Source: CAZFLD01 sp964519835 (GTDB lineage: Bacteria > Spirochaetota > Spirochaetia > DSM-27196 > CAZFLD01). From it: DNA of 64,000 nucleotides. A model generated the notes under the pieces. The model was given only the letters and a program-made list of their open reading frames with translations, had not been told where the DNA came from and ran no database searches. Position numbers and translations under genes: made by a program. Numbering within the stretch: position 1 is the first letter of the stretch; every line of letters begins with the position of its first letter. This document shows, in pieces, positions 26,220 through 36,055 of the stretch. The stretch covers positions 1-64,000 of the forward strand of contig CAZFLD010000016.1 in assembly GCA_964519835.1 (NCBI GenBank), written 5' to 3'.

Positions 26220-27855
26220 TTACAACTCGGTCGGCACATCAACCACCGCACGCGTACCGCCTTCGGTGACGATGGACACGGTCCCTCCAAGCTGTGCGGC
26301 AAGTGCCTCAACAATAGTAAGTCCCATACCGCCGCTCGACCCGGGGCCTTCTTCGGCTTCTACCGCCGGAAACCCAACGCCATTGTCGGAGACCGTGAGC
26401 CTGAGCGTGTTCGCATCAGTGATGCTCTGAAGCTCAACAAGAATCGATCCTGTCCTGCCCGCGGGAAAGGCGTGCTTGAACGCATTCGATGTAAGCTCGG
26501 TCACGATGAGCGCAAGCGGTACGGCTCGGGACAACGTCAGGGTAATCGCATCCGCATGGTTGGTAACAACAATTCTCCGTTCACCGGCATCATGAGAGCC
26601 GGCAAGCATGGCAAGAAGGTCATTCACATAGTGGTGAAACGGTACCCCGTCAAAGTTCGCTGAATCATAGAGCAACGAATGCACCAGACTCATGCTGTCG
26701 ATTCGCAGCCGCGAGGTACTGAGCACGTCGCGGAGACTCGGGTCCTCAATGAGCTCGCCCTGCAGGCTCAACATGCTGGAAATCACCTGCAGGTTGTTCT
26801 TCACCCGGTGGTGGACTTCGGCGAGGAGAACCTCCCTCTCCCGAACCGACCGGCGCAAGCTCTCCGCTGAGTGCTTGAGATCAGAGATGTCGGTCACCAC
26901 GCCAAAGCTCCCCTGGAATGCACCGTCGGGTCCAAGGTGTGCCCGTTCGTCGCCGCTCTATCTCACGCTCAAACACCGGGATTGCCTGGTCAGCCAAAAG
27001 GCTCCGGGAGCTGACTCCGATGACCGAACTTGGATCCCGACCGACCATGGTGCAAAACGCCTCGTTGGCGTACTGGATGCGCTCGGCATCGTCGAGTACC
27101 ACAAACCCCTCGAGCATTGTGTCCACCAGATCGCGGTATCGCCGCTCGGCCACTACACGTCCCACATCCGCTTGCTTCCTCAGACGCGTCAGCCGGTATC
27201 GACTAAGAATCTGGAACCCTGCGACGGCGGCCATCACGAGGAGTGCAATCGCGGCGACTGCAGTCACCGACCGAGTAAGCCGATCCACGGTCGCCTCTGC
27301 GCCCTGCAGATAGATCCCGGTCCCTACAATCCATCCCCACGGTTCATAGAGCTGCACATACGAGCGTTTGGGGACAACCAGGCTCTTATCATCGTGCCAC
27401 TGCCACAGGTACTCAACAAAGCCCGCACCGTGGTCGTCCACCGTTCTCACCATTTCGACGAAAACCCGAACGCCGCTCGGATCCCGGTAGTCGCCAACAT
27501 CGGTGCCCTCCAGGTCCGGACGGTAAGGATGCATCAAGAGGTAGGGGCGCAGATCGTTGATCCAGAAGTACTCCCGACCGTCGGCGCCATACCGAATTCG
27601 ACGCACATTGGCAAGCGCGCTCGACTTCGCCTGCTTTTCTGAAACCAGGCCGCTGTGCGCCTGCTCATGGTGCGCATCCAGCGTCTGCACGACTACGGAC
27701 GTGAGCTCAACAACCGTCTGTTCCTGCTGGGAGAGCACCACGTCATGGGTGCGGGGAAGCACCACCACATACATTGCGGCGGCAAACAGGATCAACCCAA
27801 TCGCTGGAGGAACGAATGCGCGGATAACGCTGCGGACGGATCCTGAGTGTCTCAA
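26220..27855 (-). pseudogene. Cache-PAS-HisKA_2 sensor kinase, frameshifted
   Basis: Two minus frames form one gene. From TTG 27855: TM1 ~12-33, a single Cache-like extracytoplasmic domain (YGADGREYFWINDLRPYLLM, then GWIVGTGIYLQGAEATVDRL), TM2 ~200-220, and the start of a PAS domain (LVDTMLEGFVVLDDAERIQY) that is broken near 26930. The second frame resumes with LGPDGAFQGSFGVVTDISDL, HisKA_2 box LLAEVHHRVKNNLQVISSML and an intact ATPase domain (LIVTELTSNAFKHA, VSDNGVGFP). A few residues between the halves are missing, so a small deletion is more likely than a sequencing slip. GTG 26900 could start the kinase half separately. Confidence 0.75.
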
Positions 27856-27861
27856 GGCAAC

Positions 27862-27890
27862 ATTCTACGACTCGCCCCGCGCGAACACAA
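27862..27890 (-). promoter_or_regulatory. Leaderless-type promoter of the Cache kinase
   Basis: Minus strand TTGTGT (27890-27885), 17-bp spacer, TAGAAT (27867-27862), then 6 nt to TTG 27855. No ribosome site is seen. It supports TTG 27855 as the start, since the predicted transcription start coincides with the start codon. Confidence 0.6.
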
Positions 27891-27945
27891 GACACCGCGG
27901 TGCTCCTGTTCCCCGCCGGCTGACGGTTCCTGAATTGGCGCAAAC

Positions 27946-28820
27946 TTACCGATACTGATCTCCGTCGATAGACAGAAAGTTTTTCTCGCGGGTTGCATGG
28001 GCGAGCAATAAGCGCCGGCGAAACGCTTCCGATACCCCAGTGCCTTTCATAGGTAGATAGGGGGCTCGGGATGCGAGGAACACCTCCCTGTGGCGCGAGC
28101 AGGCCCTGCGCGGCTCTCGCAAGTACCGGTACAGCGCCGTTGCCGCAAGATCGGTGAGCGGGAGTATACGCGTATTCTTGTTCTTGCGCTGCAAGACGCG
28201 AATGCAGCGTGAGCGCCGGAAAATGTCGTCGAGAGAGAGGGAGACGATCTTCGAAGAGCGAAGTCCGTATTAAGCCTAAGCCATGAGAGTAAAAATCGTG
28301 TAGTCTCTTAAACCGCTACGACCGGCTCGTTCAACGGATTCGAGAAATGCTTTCACGACATCCCAGGGCAGAGCCCGTGGGGGCTTCTCCAAGCGATAGA
28401 CTTGGGGAGTGTCAATTTCGATTTGTAGCGTCGGCGGCAGGTGCTCCGAGAGCTCCAGAAATCGCAGGAATCCGCGAACGTGAGCTACCACGTGCTGCAT
28501 GGAGCCTCGGGACCTGATGGAGCTGCTATCGTCGATAAAATGTTGGACCGCCGTGCTCTTGATCTGTGTGACCTCAAATCCATCAGGAGTGCAGGAAAGA
28601 TGATTGACAAAACAGCTACGGCGGTGAGCTCATGGAGTTTGCACCGGGAGTGACCCTGAAAGAAACGGTCGACGTTTCCAAGCAGACTCAGATAGTACCT
28701 TCGGGTCAACAACGCATAGCCACGCTGTGCCAGCCAATCGTCAAATCCGTCGAGAACGGATCCGAGAAACGGTAGGGAGCGGTAATACCCGCACTTTCTG
28801 GGACGTAACTCTTCCAGCAT
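27946..28820 (-). pseudogene. Tyrosine recombinase (integrase) remnant
   Basis: Starts MLEELRPRKCGYYRSLPFLG at ATG 28820 (AGGAGG upstream). The SAM-like core-binding domain is broken by a frameshift near 28560, continues with QHVVAHVRGFLRFLELSEHL, and then meets two in-frame stops at 28276-28278 and 28270-28272 just before YGLRSSKIVSLSLDDIF, which carries the first catalytic Arg. The remainder up to 27946 lacks the HxxR and Tyr motifs, so the C-terminal catalytic part has been cut off. It belongs to the phage-integrase-like family found in integrase/transposition gene sets. Confidence 0.8.
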
Positions 28821-28961
28821 CGTATCCTCCTGTCCTATTCCAGTATTGATACGACAATACGATGCCATAGATTATGTGAAGCGATCTCGCAGTAAATATC
28901 GAAGGATTCGCTACTTACAATTCCAACTCCACATTACGAAACACTTCACATTAATCGACAA

Positions 28962-29305
28962 ATGTTGAGCTCAACATTTCTCGACGACGCCCAAGATGTA
29001 GCCGAAGAGGCATTGTTGGCACTCAAGACACTGACGAACTTTGACTCTCTCCGCGCCTGCATTCGCCTCTCTCACCACATTTCTCCGATGAGTCTCGAGG
29101 AGACCGCCTCCTACATCGACCACGGTCTCGAAGTTGCCCATCGAAAAGAGAAACTCTTCTCGGACGCGACGAAGACGGAAATCTTCAAGCGTACCAACGC
29201 CGTCGCCAGACAGGTAAACCGAATCTGCTACAATGCCATCGTTGCCGGAACAATCGAGCACAAGGACCTTATCGACTCAACCGACCTGCCTGCCGATGGC
29301 TACGA
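28962..29305 (+). pseudogene. Fragment of an ExeA/TniB-like AAA+ transposition ATPase
   Basis: Reads STFLDDAQDVAEEALLALKT (Walker B region), then joins directly to IRLSHHISPMSLEETASYID, KEKLFSDATKTEIFKRTNAV and RICYNAIVAGTIEHKDLIDS. This is the C-terminal half of an ExeA-type AAA+ ATPase such as those encoded with integrases; Walker A is absent and about 30 residues between Walker B and sensor 2 are deleted. Together with the integrase remnant it marks an old mobile element. No start region remains. Confidence 0.7.
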
Positions 29306-29384
29306 CCGGAAATCCATTCCGTCAAGTTGGGGAAACCGTACGTGGCACGTCGTGGAACGTCCTGCCGACGGGAATCCGCTCCGT

Positions 29385-29728
29385 ATCGTGGCCCTTGACG
29401 ATGTAATCCATGGCGCCGGAGCGCATACAACTGACCGCCGTAGCTGTTTCGTTTGCACCGGTTACAACGATGATTTGAGTCTGTGGCACGTTTTCCCGGA
29501 TCCAGGGAAGAAGGGCCACCCCGGACTCGTCCCGAAGGATCAGGTCCAGGAGCACCACAGCCACGTCTTTGGCGATGAGCACCGACGGCATCGCATCGGC
29601 GGTGGCGGCAAGCTCAACATTGGTAAACCCGTTAATAAAAAGACCGTTTTTTTACCCGCAAGAACGGACTCATTGTCGTCGACAATAAGGATTCGGTCCG
29701 AATCGTGTTGATTTATGCTCTGCCACAT
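29385..29728 (-). pseudogene. Receiver domain of a response regulator, frameshifted and truncated
   Basis: Starts WQSINQHDSDRILIVDDNES, then loses frame at a run of seven A after codon ~25; the second frame gives IAKDVAVVLLDLILRDESGV and IIVVTGANETATAVSCMRSG with MDYIVKGHDTERI. The acidic pocket, the phospho-Asp (LLDL), the Thr and the Lys (YIVKG) are all still visible, as in NtrC-type regulators. The output domain is missing; the frame continues into unrelated sequence after ~29385. Confidence 0.7.
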
Positions 29729-29786
29729 GGCATAGCAGAGTTACCGAGGGAAAACAAGACCTGATGTAAACCTTTTGTATAGCACC

Positions 29787-29803
29787 TGACCACGGCGTGG
29801 TCA
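29787..29803. promoter_or_regulatory. Perfect inverted repeat upstream of a lipoprotein gene
   Basis: TGACCACGGCGTGGTCA: a 7-bp stem with a 3-nt centre, in the AT-rich intergenic stretch 29729-29970. It may be an operator or a weak terminator for either side. A TATAGT at 29927-29932 further downstream is a candidate -10 for the lipoprotein gene, but no matching -35 is seen. Confidence 0.35.
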
Positions 29804-29970
29804 CCTGCTTAACAATTTGTTACTCCCGGTGCTGGTGTCCGACGGGCTTTGTTCCATCGGCCGTGTTGTGATACTCGTTAAGTTTCTAAATAGTATAGAG
29901 TTAAAACAAAACAACCGCCGAATGTGTATAGTGTCTATTGTTGGCCCGTTTTTTGCTAGCAACGCAGTGC

Positions 29971-32109
29971 GTGCAGATTCGGCTTTGTTCCGTCCTACTC
30001 GTGCTTTTTGCTCTTATCTCCCTGGTGGCCTGTCCAAACCCAACCGGCCCGGGCAACGGTGGAACCACGGCCTCGGTTCCGCTACCTCTTCGCGGTACGT
30101 GGCTCCGGTTCGACAACGGCGATCGTTGGCAGGTCTTCTCGGACTCGGTTGCCTCACCCGCACGGGACTACCAACTTGTAAGCGTCCAAGAGGGTGCCGC
30201 CGCCTTGCAAGGCGGACGAATTGAGCTTCTCGGCGATAATCTGGCTCTTTTTGACCCCGACGACAGGGACTCCTTTGTACTGGTGCGTTGGTCGGGCGCA
30301 CATGCCGTTGCGTCTTTGACCTTGTTGCACGATGTGGGAGATACGCCGGCGGTAGGCCTTGAAGTGACTGCGCGGGATCGGCGTGATTCGGGCGCGGTCT
30401 GGTCTGCAGTGACCGACAGCTCCGGGGTGGCCACCTTCGACTCATTGGTCCTTGGCAATGACTACGTTTTTGCCTTGGATACACAGGACGGTCTGGAGAC
30501 GCCCCTTAGCTTCGAGATGCAGCCGCGTTCGAGCGGGCTCTCCTTGGGCCGGCTGTTTATCAACGCGGAACAAACGCACGTAAAAACGTCGTACCAAATC
30601 GAAACAACCGATGAGTGGGAGTATGTGTATGCAGGATCCACCTACCCACTCACCGTGGTAGTCCAAAACCTCGGTCCCGGCTCCATTGCGGACCCAGCCG
30701 TTCGGCTCGAGCCGGGCGAGGGCATTGCCGTGCAAGGGGCCGATGAATCAACCATTGTCGGCTTGGTCTCGCCGGACGGGCTTCGGTCGGCGGGTTTTGT
30801 ACTGGAGATGGACGATGCCGAAGGCGCGGTGGAGGACCGCTACGTAGACGTTGTGGTCACCCCGGCGGACGGAGCGCTCGAGTGGCGGGACCGTCTATGG
30901 TTTCGTGTACACGCGCAGGAGCGTACGGTTGTGGTTCGGACCGCCGACGACGAAGTAAACGTCGCTCTTATTGACTCTTTTGGCCGCGCGCATCGCTCTG
31001 CCTCGGTCGCGGGACTGCTGGAGCTCTCGGTGCCGGCGAAGAACGAGGCATACACACTTGTTGTCGCGCCCGCGGGCGATCAAACCCCGTACGCGTTCCA
31101 AATTGATGGAGACCCGCTGGTAGACGGGTCCGGCTTGGAGACGACCGATGCTCATGAGCCAAATGACCGCGAAGAACAGGCCGTGGTAGTCGGACCAAAC
31201 GCGCGGTACCGGAGCTACGCCGCAGGCGGCGACCTGGACTTTTTTATTATCGAGGACCGGTTTCGATTGTCGGAGAATCTGTTCTGGGGACCGGTCTCCC
31301 CGACTGATGAGGGCACAACGACGGACTTCGAGCCGACTTTATCATGGTCGGACATCGCGGGCGCCTCCGGCTACGAGGTTCAGTGGGCGTTGAGCGAAGA
31401 AGCCCTGGCCGACGCCGAGATAATTACCGTCACGGACAGCGCCTATCCAATCGAAGACGCCCTCGAAATCGACCAAGTCTGTCACTGGCGGGTCCGCGCG
31501 GCCACCGCCGGAGGCGGCTACAGTGCCTGGAGCGGCGTGTTTTCCTTCACGCTGGCCTTTACGGTTGGTGATGCGGGCCCGGCCGGAGGGATCGTTTTTT
31601 ACGACAAGGGAGCCTACTCCGACGGTTGGCGGTACCTCGAGGCCGCGCCGTTCGACCAAACCGACAGCGGGGTCTCGTACGTGAATCAGGCGACACCCTG
31701 GGCGCCGACAGAGAATGCGCAGGCTCTCCAGGTGCTTGGCGCCGGCGACGAGGCGGTTGGAGCCGGTAGCGCCAATACCGATGTGATTGTCGCCGCTCTT
31801 GGGGAGGGCAATTACGCCGCGCGGCTCTGTGCCGACTTTGCCTACGGTGAGTACGGCGATTGGTTCCTGCCGAGTCGCGGGGAGCTCGACCTGCTCCATG
31901 AGAATCAGGATGTTGTCGGTGCCTTCAACAACACGGGCGCATACTACTTCAGCTCGAGCGAGCACGACGCCGACGAGGTGTGGGTGCGGCAATTTTCGAG
32001 CGCCGCGGATGCGGTCACCTACGCGACGGTCGACTACGGCGGAGCTTCCACAATCCTCGTACCCGGCAAAAGAGCCCAGGCCCTGGTTCGCGCAGTGCGT
32101 ACCTTCTGA
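29971..32109 (+). CDS. Lipoprotein with FN3-like and DUF1566-like domains
   Basis: 712 residues from GTG 29971 (TTG 29938 or 29941 also possible). Signal peptide with lipobox LVAC (Cys ~21), so anchored outside the inner membrane. Repeated beta-rich segments follow (Ig- or CARDB-like, ~residues 55-400), then a fibronectin-like module WSDIAGASGYEVQWALSEEA with CHWRVRAATAGGGYSAWSG, and a C-terminal domain with PAGGIVFYDKGAYSDGWRYL, YGDWFLPSRGELDLLHEN and YYFSSSEHDADEVWVRQFSS, the DUF1566/Lcl-type C-type-lectin-like fold. Probably an adhesin or surface ligand-binding protein; ligand unknown. The FN3-like module is homologous to that in the lipoprotein at 44087-45652. Confidence 0.8.
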   Translation: MQIRLCSVLLVLFALISLVACPNPTGPGNGGTTASVPLPLRGTWLRFDNGDRWQVFSDSVASPARDYQLVSVQEGAAALQGGRIELLGDNLALFDPDDRDSFVLVRWSGAHAVASLTLLHDVGDTPAVGLEVTARDRRDSGAVWSAVTDSSGVATFDSLVLGNDYVFALDTQDGLETPLSFEMQPRSSGLSLGRLFINAEQTHVKTSYQIETTDEWEYVYAGSTYPLTVVVQNLGPGSIADPAVRLEPGEGIAVQGADESTIVGLVSPDGLRSAGFVLEMDDAEGAVEDRYVDVVVTPADGALEWRDRLWFRVHAQERTVVVRTADDEVNVALIDSFGRAHRSASVAGLLELSVPAKNEAYTLVVAPAGDQTPYAFQIDGDPLVDGSGLETTDAHEPNDREEQAVVVGPNARYRSYAAGGDLDFFIIEDRFRLSENLFWGPVSPTDEGTTTDFEPTLSWSDIAGASGYEVQWALSEEALADAEIITVTDSAYPIEDALEIDQVCHWRVRAATAGGGYSAWSGVFSFTLAFTVGDAGPAGGIVFYDKGAYSDGWRYLEAAPFDQTDSGVSYVNQATPWAPTENAQALQVLGAGDEAVGAGSANTDVIVAALGEGNYAARLCADFAYGEYGDWFLPSRGELDLLHENQDVVGAFNNTGAYYFSSSEHDADEVWVRQFSSAADAVTYATVDYGGASTILVPGKRAQALVRAVRTF

Positions 32110-32185
32110 TGACCAGGGTCGATTTTCGGGTGTTTGGCGCACACACTGTCCGCCGGCGGAGGGAAACGGTATCTTTCCACGGAGA

Positions 32186-32992
32186 ATGAAGCCGATTCGC
32201 CAACGTACCCCCGCCGTTATTGTCCTTTTTGCCTCTCTTGTCTCGCTCACGCCCGCGATAGCGCAAAGCGATTCACCCGGCGACGGTGAGGTGCCCGAGC
32301 ACGTGCCACGATTATCTGCGCACAAGGCCGATATCGAGGCGGCGTTGCGAGTAGTTGAGACCGGTGAGCTGTCGGCCCTTGACTTCCGTTTCGAGGACTA
32401 CCATCTGGGGCTTCTCACCGCCGCCGAGCTCGAGGACCTATACGCGGCAATCACGGAACATGCGCGGTCCCGCGCCAACGCCGCCCGGTCGGACGTCGCC
32501 CGGTACAACCTCGGCCTCATCGAGTTGTTTTTGGCGGCCTATGAGAGCAACACATCGGGCGATTTTGTTCGAATCACGCGGGAGGCCATACCCGACGGAG
32601 GTTACATCCGTGGTGGCCCCCCGGTGGCCGCCGGTTACACCCGTCGTTTTGAGTTTGGGCGCGACTACGTGTCGTTTTTCGAAAACGAGATGGACGGCAT
32701 CTCCCGCATGATCGGCTACACCGGCGGATGGCGTATGCAAGGTCCCTTTCTGGTTGTGGACCTGTGGGCGATATCAACACTCTCGGGAGGCCGATTTGAA
32801 CCCGGGCGCTTTGCCTCGATCGGTACCGAATGGGTGCTGACCGAGGCTCGGTTCGAGACGACGATAGTACCCGAGGACGCACACTACATACTTCGGCTAC
32901 CGATCTCCGCTTTAGAGACCCGAGCCATGTTTGGCACAGAGATCCCCTTTGTCAGAATCGCCGGTTTGCCGTACGGCCGCGTCTACGACTAA
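32186..32992 (+). CDS. Secreted protein of unknown function
   Basis: 268 residues from ATG 32186, with GGAGA very close upstream. Signal peptide ending AIAQ (residues ~1-23). The mature part begins with an acidic helix-rich segment (residues ~30-130) followed by a beta-rich half containing RRFEFGRDYVSFFENEMDGI and GPFLVVDLWAISTLSGGRF. No conserved catalytic motif and no homologue I can name. It is 76 bp after the lipoprotein gene on the same strand and may be co-transcribed with it. Confidence 0.72.
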   Translation: MKPIRQRTPAVIVLFASLVSLTPAIAQSDSPGDGEVPEHVPRLSAHKADIEAALRVVETGELSALDFRFEDYHLGLLTAAELEDLYAAITEHARSRANAARSDVARYNLGLIELFLAAYESNTSGDFVRITREAIPDGGYIRGGPPVAAGYTRRFEFGRDYVSFFENEMDGISRMIGYTGGWRMQGPFLVVDLWAISTLSGGRFEPGRFASIGTEWVLTEARFETTIVPEDAHYILRLPISALETRAMFGTEIPFVRIAGLPYGRVYD

Positions 32993-33027
32993 CTCAATGC
33001 CCGGTCTAAAAACCATGCGTCTGCCGC

Positions 33028-34077
33028 CTAGATCATGTAACTGACGACGACGTAGCCGCTGTAGAGCACAAGGAGTGCCGCTCCCGCGGGCCTGCCCAAA
33101 GCCTTTTTTGCCACGAGTGTGATGGTATGGAACAGGGCCAATACCAGGATCATGGCCGGAAACTGCAGGTGAAAGAAAAAGCCGGGCACCACAAGCCCAC
33201 CGGGCGTAACCGCCGAGGACACACCGGCCACAAAGAGCACGTTGAGAATGTTAGCGCCGATAACGTTGCCGACGGCGAGCTCGCCGTGACCTCTCCTGGC
33301 CGCCGTGACCGCGGTCACAAGCTCCGGCAAGCTAGTCCCCAATGCTACCATGGTGGCGGCGATAATTGCCGCGGGAATGCGTGCGCGCAGGGCGATAACT
33401 TCTACGGCGGGAATCAGCACCTTCGAGGACACCACGATGATCGCGATGCCCAGCACAAGACGCACGACCACTACGGCCGTTTTCGCGTCGGCAGCTCCGT
33501 GGACCGACACCTCGCCCCCAACACCGATGTCTCGGTTTTTGTCCCGCTTTGACCAGCGAATTGATAGGTAGATATAGCCGATGAGCACCGCAACAAACGC
33601 AAAACCAACCCACTGTGGCACGCGGCCGCTCGGAACCTCTTGCGTGAATATCGAGCCGACCCCTCCGGGTACGCTTATAACGGCAACCGCCACCAGCAGC
33701 ACCGCGAAGCCGACCTGCAGCCATCCTTGCCGGCCGGTAATGGATTTGTCCAGAGCCAGGGGTCTGACCAAGGCCGCAAGCCCAAGGATAAGTCCTGCGT
33801 TGCAGATTATGGAGCCGACGGCGTTTCCCAATGCCAGGTCCGGGTTTCCTTGCACGGAAGCAAAAACCGACACCGCGGCCTCCGGCATGGTGGTGCCTAT
33901 GCTGACAACCGTGGCGCCGATGACCACGGTAGGTATGCCGGATTTGACCGACAGACGTACCGCCTCGTCCACCAGCAGGTCGGCCCCCTTCCCCAGGGCC
34001 ACAAGAGACACAATGACGATGGCGATAAGAATCAGAACGTGGAAGTCGGACAAAAGGTCGCGGAGGAACAGGTCCAC
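33028..34077 (-). CDS. Calcium/sodium antiporter (CaCA family)
   Basis: 349 residues, GTG 34077 with AAGGAG 6 bp upstream. Ten predicted membrane helices in two inverted repeats. The alpha-1 repeat reads VVSIGTTMPEAAVSVFAS with NPDLALGNAVGSIICN, and the alpha-2 repeat MVALGTSLPELVTAVTAA with GELAVGNVIGANILN; the two Pro-Glu pairs are the ion-binding glutamates of YrbG-like exchangers. It would export Ca2+ in exchange for Na+ (or K+). It follows the receiver gene on the same strand after 76 bp, so regulation by the neighbouring two-component pair is conceivable. Confidence 0.93.
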   Translation of the reverse strand: MDLFLRDLLSDFHVLILIAIVIVSLVALGKGADLLVDEAVRLSVKSGIPTVVIGATVVSIGTTMPEAAVSVFASVQGNPDLALGNAVGSIICNAGLILGLAALVRPLALDKSITGRQGWLQVGFAVLLVAVAVISVPGGVGSIFTQEVPSGRVPQWVGFAFVAVLIGYIYLSIRWSKRDKNRDIGVGGEVSVHGAADAKTAVVVVRLVLGIAIIVVSSKVLIPAVEVIALRARIPAAIIAATMVALGTSLPELVTAVTAARRGHGELAVGNVIGANILNVLFVAGVSSAVTPGGLVVPGFFFHLQFPAMILVLALFHTITLVAKKALGRPAGAALLVLYSGYVVVSYMI

Positions 34078-34153
34078 GGCTTCTCCTTGGTGCGTGGCCT
34101 GGTGTTGTTTCTTTCACACCAAGCCGGATGTGTGACGTTCCAAAAGATGATCC

Positions 34154-34516
34154 TCAGCTAAGGATCTGCTCGATTAGCTCCACCAGGCGGTCTTCGTCGT
34201 ACGGCTTTCGAACGTAGTAGCTGTTTTTGATGTTGCGCGCACGACGCTCGACCTTTGTATCTTCGTTGGCGGTCAGGAAGAGTATGGGCGTCGAGCCAAA
34301 GACCGTAAGACGGTGTGCCGAGTCGATCCCGTCGATATAACTCCTGAGCTGTATGTCCATGATAATCAGGTCCGGACGGACCCTGGCGTAGGCCTCGACA
34401 ACGGTATCTGCGGAGGGGACGATTTCCGGCACCACGTAGCCACGCTGCTCGAGTGTCGCTTTGAGCTCCAGTGCCATGATCGGTTCGTCTTCTATTATTA
34501 GCAGCGTTCCACCCAT
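34154..34516 (-). CDS. Single-domain response regulator
   Basis: 120 residues, only a receiver domain: acidic residues in LLIIEDEPIMALELK, phospho-Asp in PDLIIMDIQLRSYIDGID, Thr in ILFLTANEDT and Lys in YYVRKPYDED. No output domain, so it would act by protein interaction or phosphate relay. It lies 21 bp downstream of the histidine kinase gene and is its likely substrate. The ATG is preceded by a C-rich rather than a Shine-Dalgarno sequence. Confidence 0.9.
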   Translation of the reverse strand: MGGTLLIIEDEPIMALELKATLEQRGYVVPEIVPSADTVVEAYARVRPDLIIMDIQLRSYIDGIDSAHRLTVFGSTPILFLTANEDTKVERRARNIKNSYYVRKPYDEDRLVELIEQILS

Positions 34517-34537
34517 GTTGGAGGATAGTTATCAGAA

Positions 34538-35965
34538 TTACCGGGCAGCGTCCAGCCAGCGGCACCCATCGGCGCCGTGCGGCCGGTGTTTTGGGAAGTC
34601 GAGGGTGACCTCGGTTCCTTTGCCTTCCTGCGAGGAGATGGATATCTCGATCTTGAGCTGATTGCATAGCACTCGAACCAAGGCAAGACCGATTCCGCTT
34701 CCGCGCTCTCCCGCCGTTCCAAGCGTCGATGCAACTTGCCCGTCGTTCATCAACCTATCCACCTGGTCGGGCGGCATTCCCACGCCGTTGTCACGGATCG
34801 TTAGTCGTGACTGTTCCTCAAGCTCTAGGCACTCAATAGTCACCGCGTCCCCCGGATGCGAAAACTTGACCGCGTTGGAAACAAGGTTTCGTACGATTAT
34901 TGCCAGCCACTCTTCCTCGCCGCATACCAACCGCATGGCCTTGTCGTCAGACACCACCAGTTTGACGCCTTTGCGCTCTGCCTCGTGTGTGACGTAGTCC
35001 ACCGAGAGGTGGATCACTTCCCGGAGGCTGACCGTGCCCATGATCTCGGGGAGGCCCCGGACTTGGGCCTTCGCAAACGACACCAGGTTCTCCAGGATTC
35101 GTGTTGAATACCCAAGTGTTTGTTCCAGAACCTCCAATTCGTGCCTTTTTGTCTCCAAGTCTTCCGGTGCCTTTACCAAAAAACGCGACACGTACCGGTG
35201 TGCCGCCGTCAGTGGCGTCTTTACGTCATGGCCGATAACCGAGAGCAGGGTCGTTGTCATTGTATTGAGGCGTGCCAATTCGACGTTTTGTTTTTGAAGG
35301 CGTTCCTCGCGGCTCAGCCGTTCTCGTTCCAGGCGCGTTCCCGACAGGAGGTAGTAGCTAAAAAGGATCAAAACGGGCGTGAGGGCCGACAGAAAATAAA
35401 AGACCGTTACGAATCCCGTCTCGTTTCCAAAAATGCGCTCGTTGGTCACCGCATATGCCGGAATCCGCCCGAGATTTGCTATCGCCAAAGAGAAAAACGT
35501 AATTGCAACAAGAGTGATTGGAAGCCGAACCGACTTGGGCGGGTGGGTGAGCATCACCGTTGCCACGGCCCCGTCCAAGACAGCTATCAACGCGGAAAAC
35601 AGGATCGATCTAAAGCGCATGTCCGGGGACAGGTCCACTGCAAAAAGAGCTATTGCCACGGGCAAGGCGAGGTATATCCAAATCGGAAACCGGCGCTTGG
35701 TACAAAAGGCCCATACGGATCGAAGAAAGAGCAACGCTCCCGCAATAAACGGAATGTTGCTGAAAAAGACCGCCACAAGCCACGGCAGATCGCTTCGAAG
35801 GGCAACGCCGCCGGCGCCTACCATCAGAAGCGCTTGCCCAAGTAACCACCACGAGGCGCCGGAAAACCGCCGTTTTACTAGGTACAGAACGAGAGCAAAA
35901 CCAAAGCTCGCGGCGTATAAAAGAACCAAGACGGCCCACAACGTCGGCAGGTGTAGTTCCACCAT
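34538..35965 (-). CDS. Membrane histidine kinase (HisKA type)
   Basis: 475 residues from ATG 35965. Seven predicted membrane segments fill residues ~1-215 without a large periplasmic loop, suggesting sensing within the membrane. Then a coiled linker, phosphoacceptor box TTTLLSVIGHDVKTPLTAAH (His in GHDVKTP), and an intact ATPase domain: N box IVRNLVSNAVKFSHPG, G1 IRDNGVGMPPDQ, G2 GERGSGIGLALVRV. Its partner is the receiver 21 bp downstream. Divergent from adenosine deaminase with 90 bp between. Confidence 0.9.
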   Translation of the reverse strand: MVELHLPTLWAVLVLLYAASFGFALVLYLVKRRFSGASWWLLGQALLMVGAGGVALRSDLPWLVAVFFSNIPFIAGALLFLRSVWAFCTKRRFPIWIYLALPVAIALFAVDLSPDMRFRSILFSALIAVLDGAVATVMLTHPPKSVRLPITLVAITFFSLAIANLGRIPAYAVTNERIFGNETGFVTVFYFLSALTPVLILFSYYLLSGTRLERERLSREERLQKQNVELARLNTMTTTLLSVIGHDVKTPLTAAHRYVSRFLVKAPEDLETKRHELEVLEQTLGYSTRILENLVSFAKAQVRGLPEIMGTVSLREVIHLSVDYVTHEAERKGVKLVVSDDKAMRLVCGEEEWLAIIVRNLVSNAVKFSHPGDAVTIECLELEEQSRLTIRDNGVGMPPDQVDRLMNDGQVASTLGTAGERGSGIGLALVRVLCNQLKIEISISSQEGKGTEVTLDFPKHRPHGADGCRWLDAAR

Positions 35966-36055
35966 GGCCACATTACGACACAAAACCATGCAATTCGGAA
36001 AGTCCTACCGCGGCTTTTCTTTTTGTAACACAAACCCTGTGGTATTCTGAGCGAC

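Noticed and set aside
26220..26900. Separate soluble histidine kinase starting at GTG 26900
   Set aside because: It continues the PAS domain of the upstream frame; one broken gene explains both parts better, although independent translation cannot be excluded.
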